From the NCBI GenBank assembly GCA_002482415.1, contig DLFY01000227.1, positions 1,715 to 11,591 on the forward strand: DNA of 9,877 bases. Direction: 5' to 3'. Origin of the DNA: Phycisphaerales bacterium UBA7708. GTDB lineage: Bacteria > Planctomycetota > Phycisphaerae > Sedimentisphaerales > Anaerohalosphaeraceae. Below the pieces are notes generated by a model that saw nothing but the letters and a program-made list of their open reading frames with translations, searched no databases and was not told the origin of the DNA. A program made the position numbers and the translations under genes. Shown here piece after piece: positions 9,737 to 9,877 of this stretch. Position 1 is the stretch's first letter. Each line of letters opens with the position of its first letter.

Positions 9737-9877
9737 ATGAATCCATCGTCTTATCCAAATAATCCCGACACTGCGGCCCGGACAGGCAAACTGGCCGATG
9801 CGGCGGAGTGTCCGGTTCTGCTGGTGGGGTCCAAAATCCATACCCTTGCCCGGCTGATGAAGACGGGCATGACTGTG
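9737..9877 (+). CDS. Start of a hypothetical protein, cut by the window edge
   Basis: An open frame runs from ATG 9737 to the end (47 codons). It starts MNPSSYPNNPDTAARTGKLA and continues with AAECPVLLVGSKIHTLARLM. AAAGGG 6 nt upstream supports this ATG over the one at 9731, which has no spacing from that site. It follows the phosphatase gene by 40 bp on the same strand, suggesting one operon. The visible part has a polar N-terminus and then a PVLLVGSK strand-like motif. No family can be named. A signalling protein such as a kinase or regulator would fit the context, but that is inference. Confidence 0.6.
   Translation, partial: MNPSSYPNNPDTAARTGKLADAAECPVLLVGSKIHTLARLMKTGMTV

Noticed and set aside
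8980..9738. A 252-codon minus-strand frame opposite the phosphatase
   Set aside because: It lies wholly antisense to conserved SpoIIE motifs, and its composition reflects the GC-rich opposite strand.

Overview
The window most likely comes from a member of the Planctomycetota, class Phycisphaerae (Sedimentisphaerales-like). The main clue is the secreted protein at 6069-7070. It ends in a degenerate dockerin/EF-hand module (a DLATMAENWM-like half followed by ADWNTDGKVDFADY) of the kind those bacteria attach to many exported proteins. The large exported GH2 beta-galactosidase with a nested LamG domain and the repeat-rich intergenic DNA fit the same picture. This placement is inference, because no rRNA or marker gene is present.

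Layout from left to right. Positions 1-12 (minus) hold only the first four codons of a gene that follows the beta-galactosidase and is probably co-transcribed with it. Positions 64-3879 (minus) encode a 1271-residue signal-peptide-bearing GH2 beta-galactosidase of LacZ type with a LamG (jellyroll) domain inserted in an active-site-bordering loop of the catalytic barrel. Positions 3880-4679 are about 800 bp without a convincing gene. They carry the beta-galactosidase promoter, short tandem repeats and a very AT-rich stretch. Positions 4680-5216 (plus) encode an ORF6N-domain DNA-binding-type protein with a perfect 14-bp-arm palindrome inside its coding sequence. Positions 5319-5915 (plus) encode a small membrane protein with a cytoplasmic PH-like domain. 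Positions 6069-7070 (minus) encode the dockerin-type secreted protein, with a GC-rich leader of unknown function upstream. Positions 7632-8039 (minus) encode a small FMN-binding split-barrel (pyridoxamine 5'-phosphate oxidase family) protein. Positions 8434-9696 (plus) encode a GAF-SpoIIE/PP2C phosphatase of RsbU type. It is followed after 40 bp by the start of another gene that runs off the window.

The genes do not form one pathway. The left end is exported glycan breakdown: beta-galactosidase plus a downstream gene that begins like an exported protein. The right end is signalling: a GAF-regulated serine phosphatase and a probable co-transcribed partner. Between them lie single genes separated by a family of mosaic intergenic repeats at about 4375, 5970, 7458 and 8188. 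The last three share a near-identical core of about 49 bp in the same orientation, so the dockerin gene and the split-barrel gene are each bracketed by direct repeats. No transposase, CRISPR array, tRNA or rRNA was seen.

I did not find a convincing new multi-gene system. The points most worth following up are the palindrome inside the ORF6N gene, the direct-repeat-bounded single-gene cassettes, and the LamG insertion in the beta-galactosidase active-site loop.
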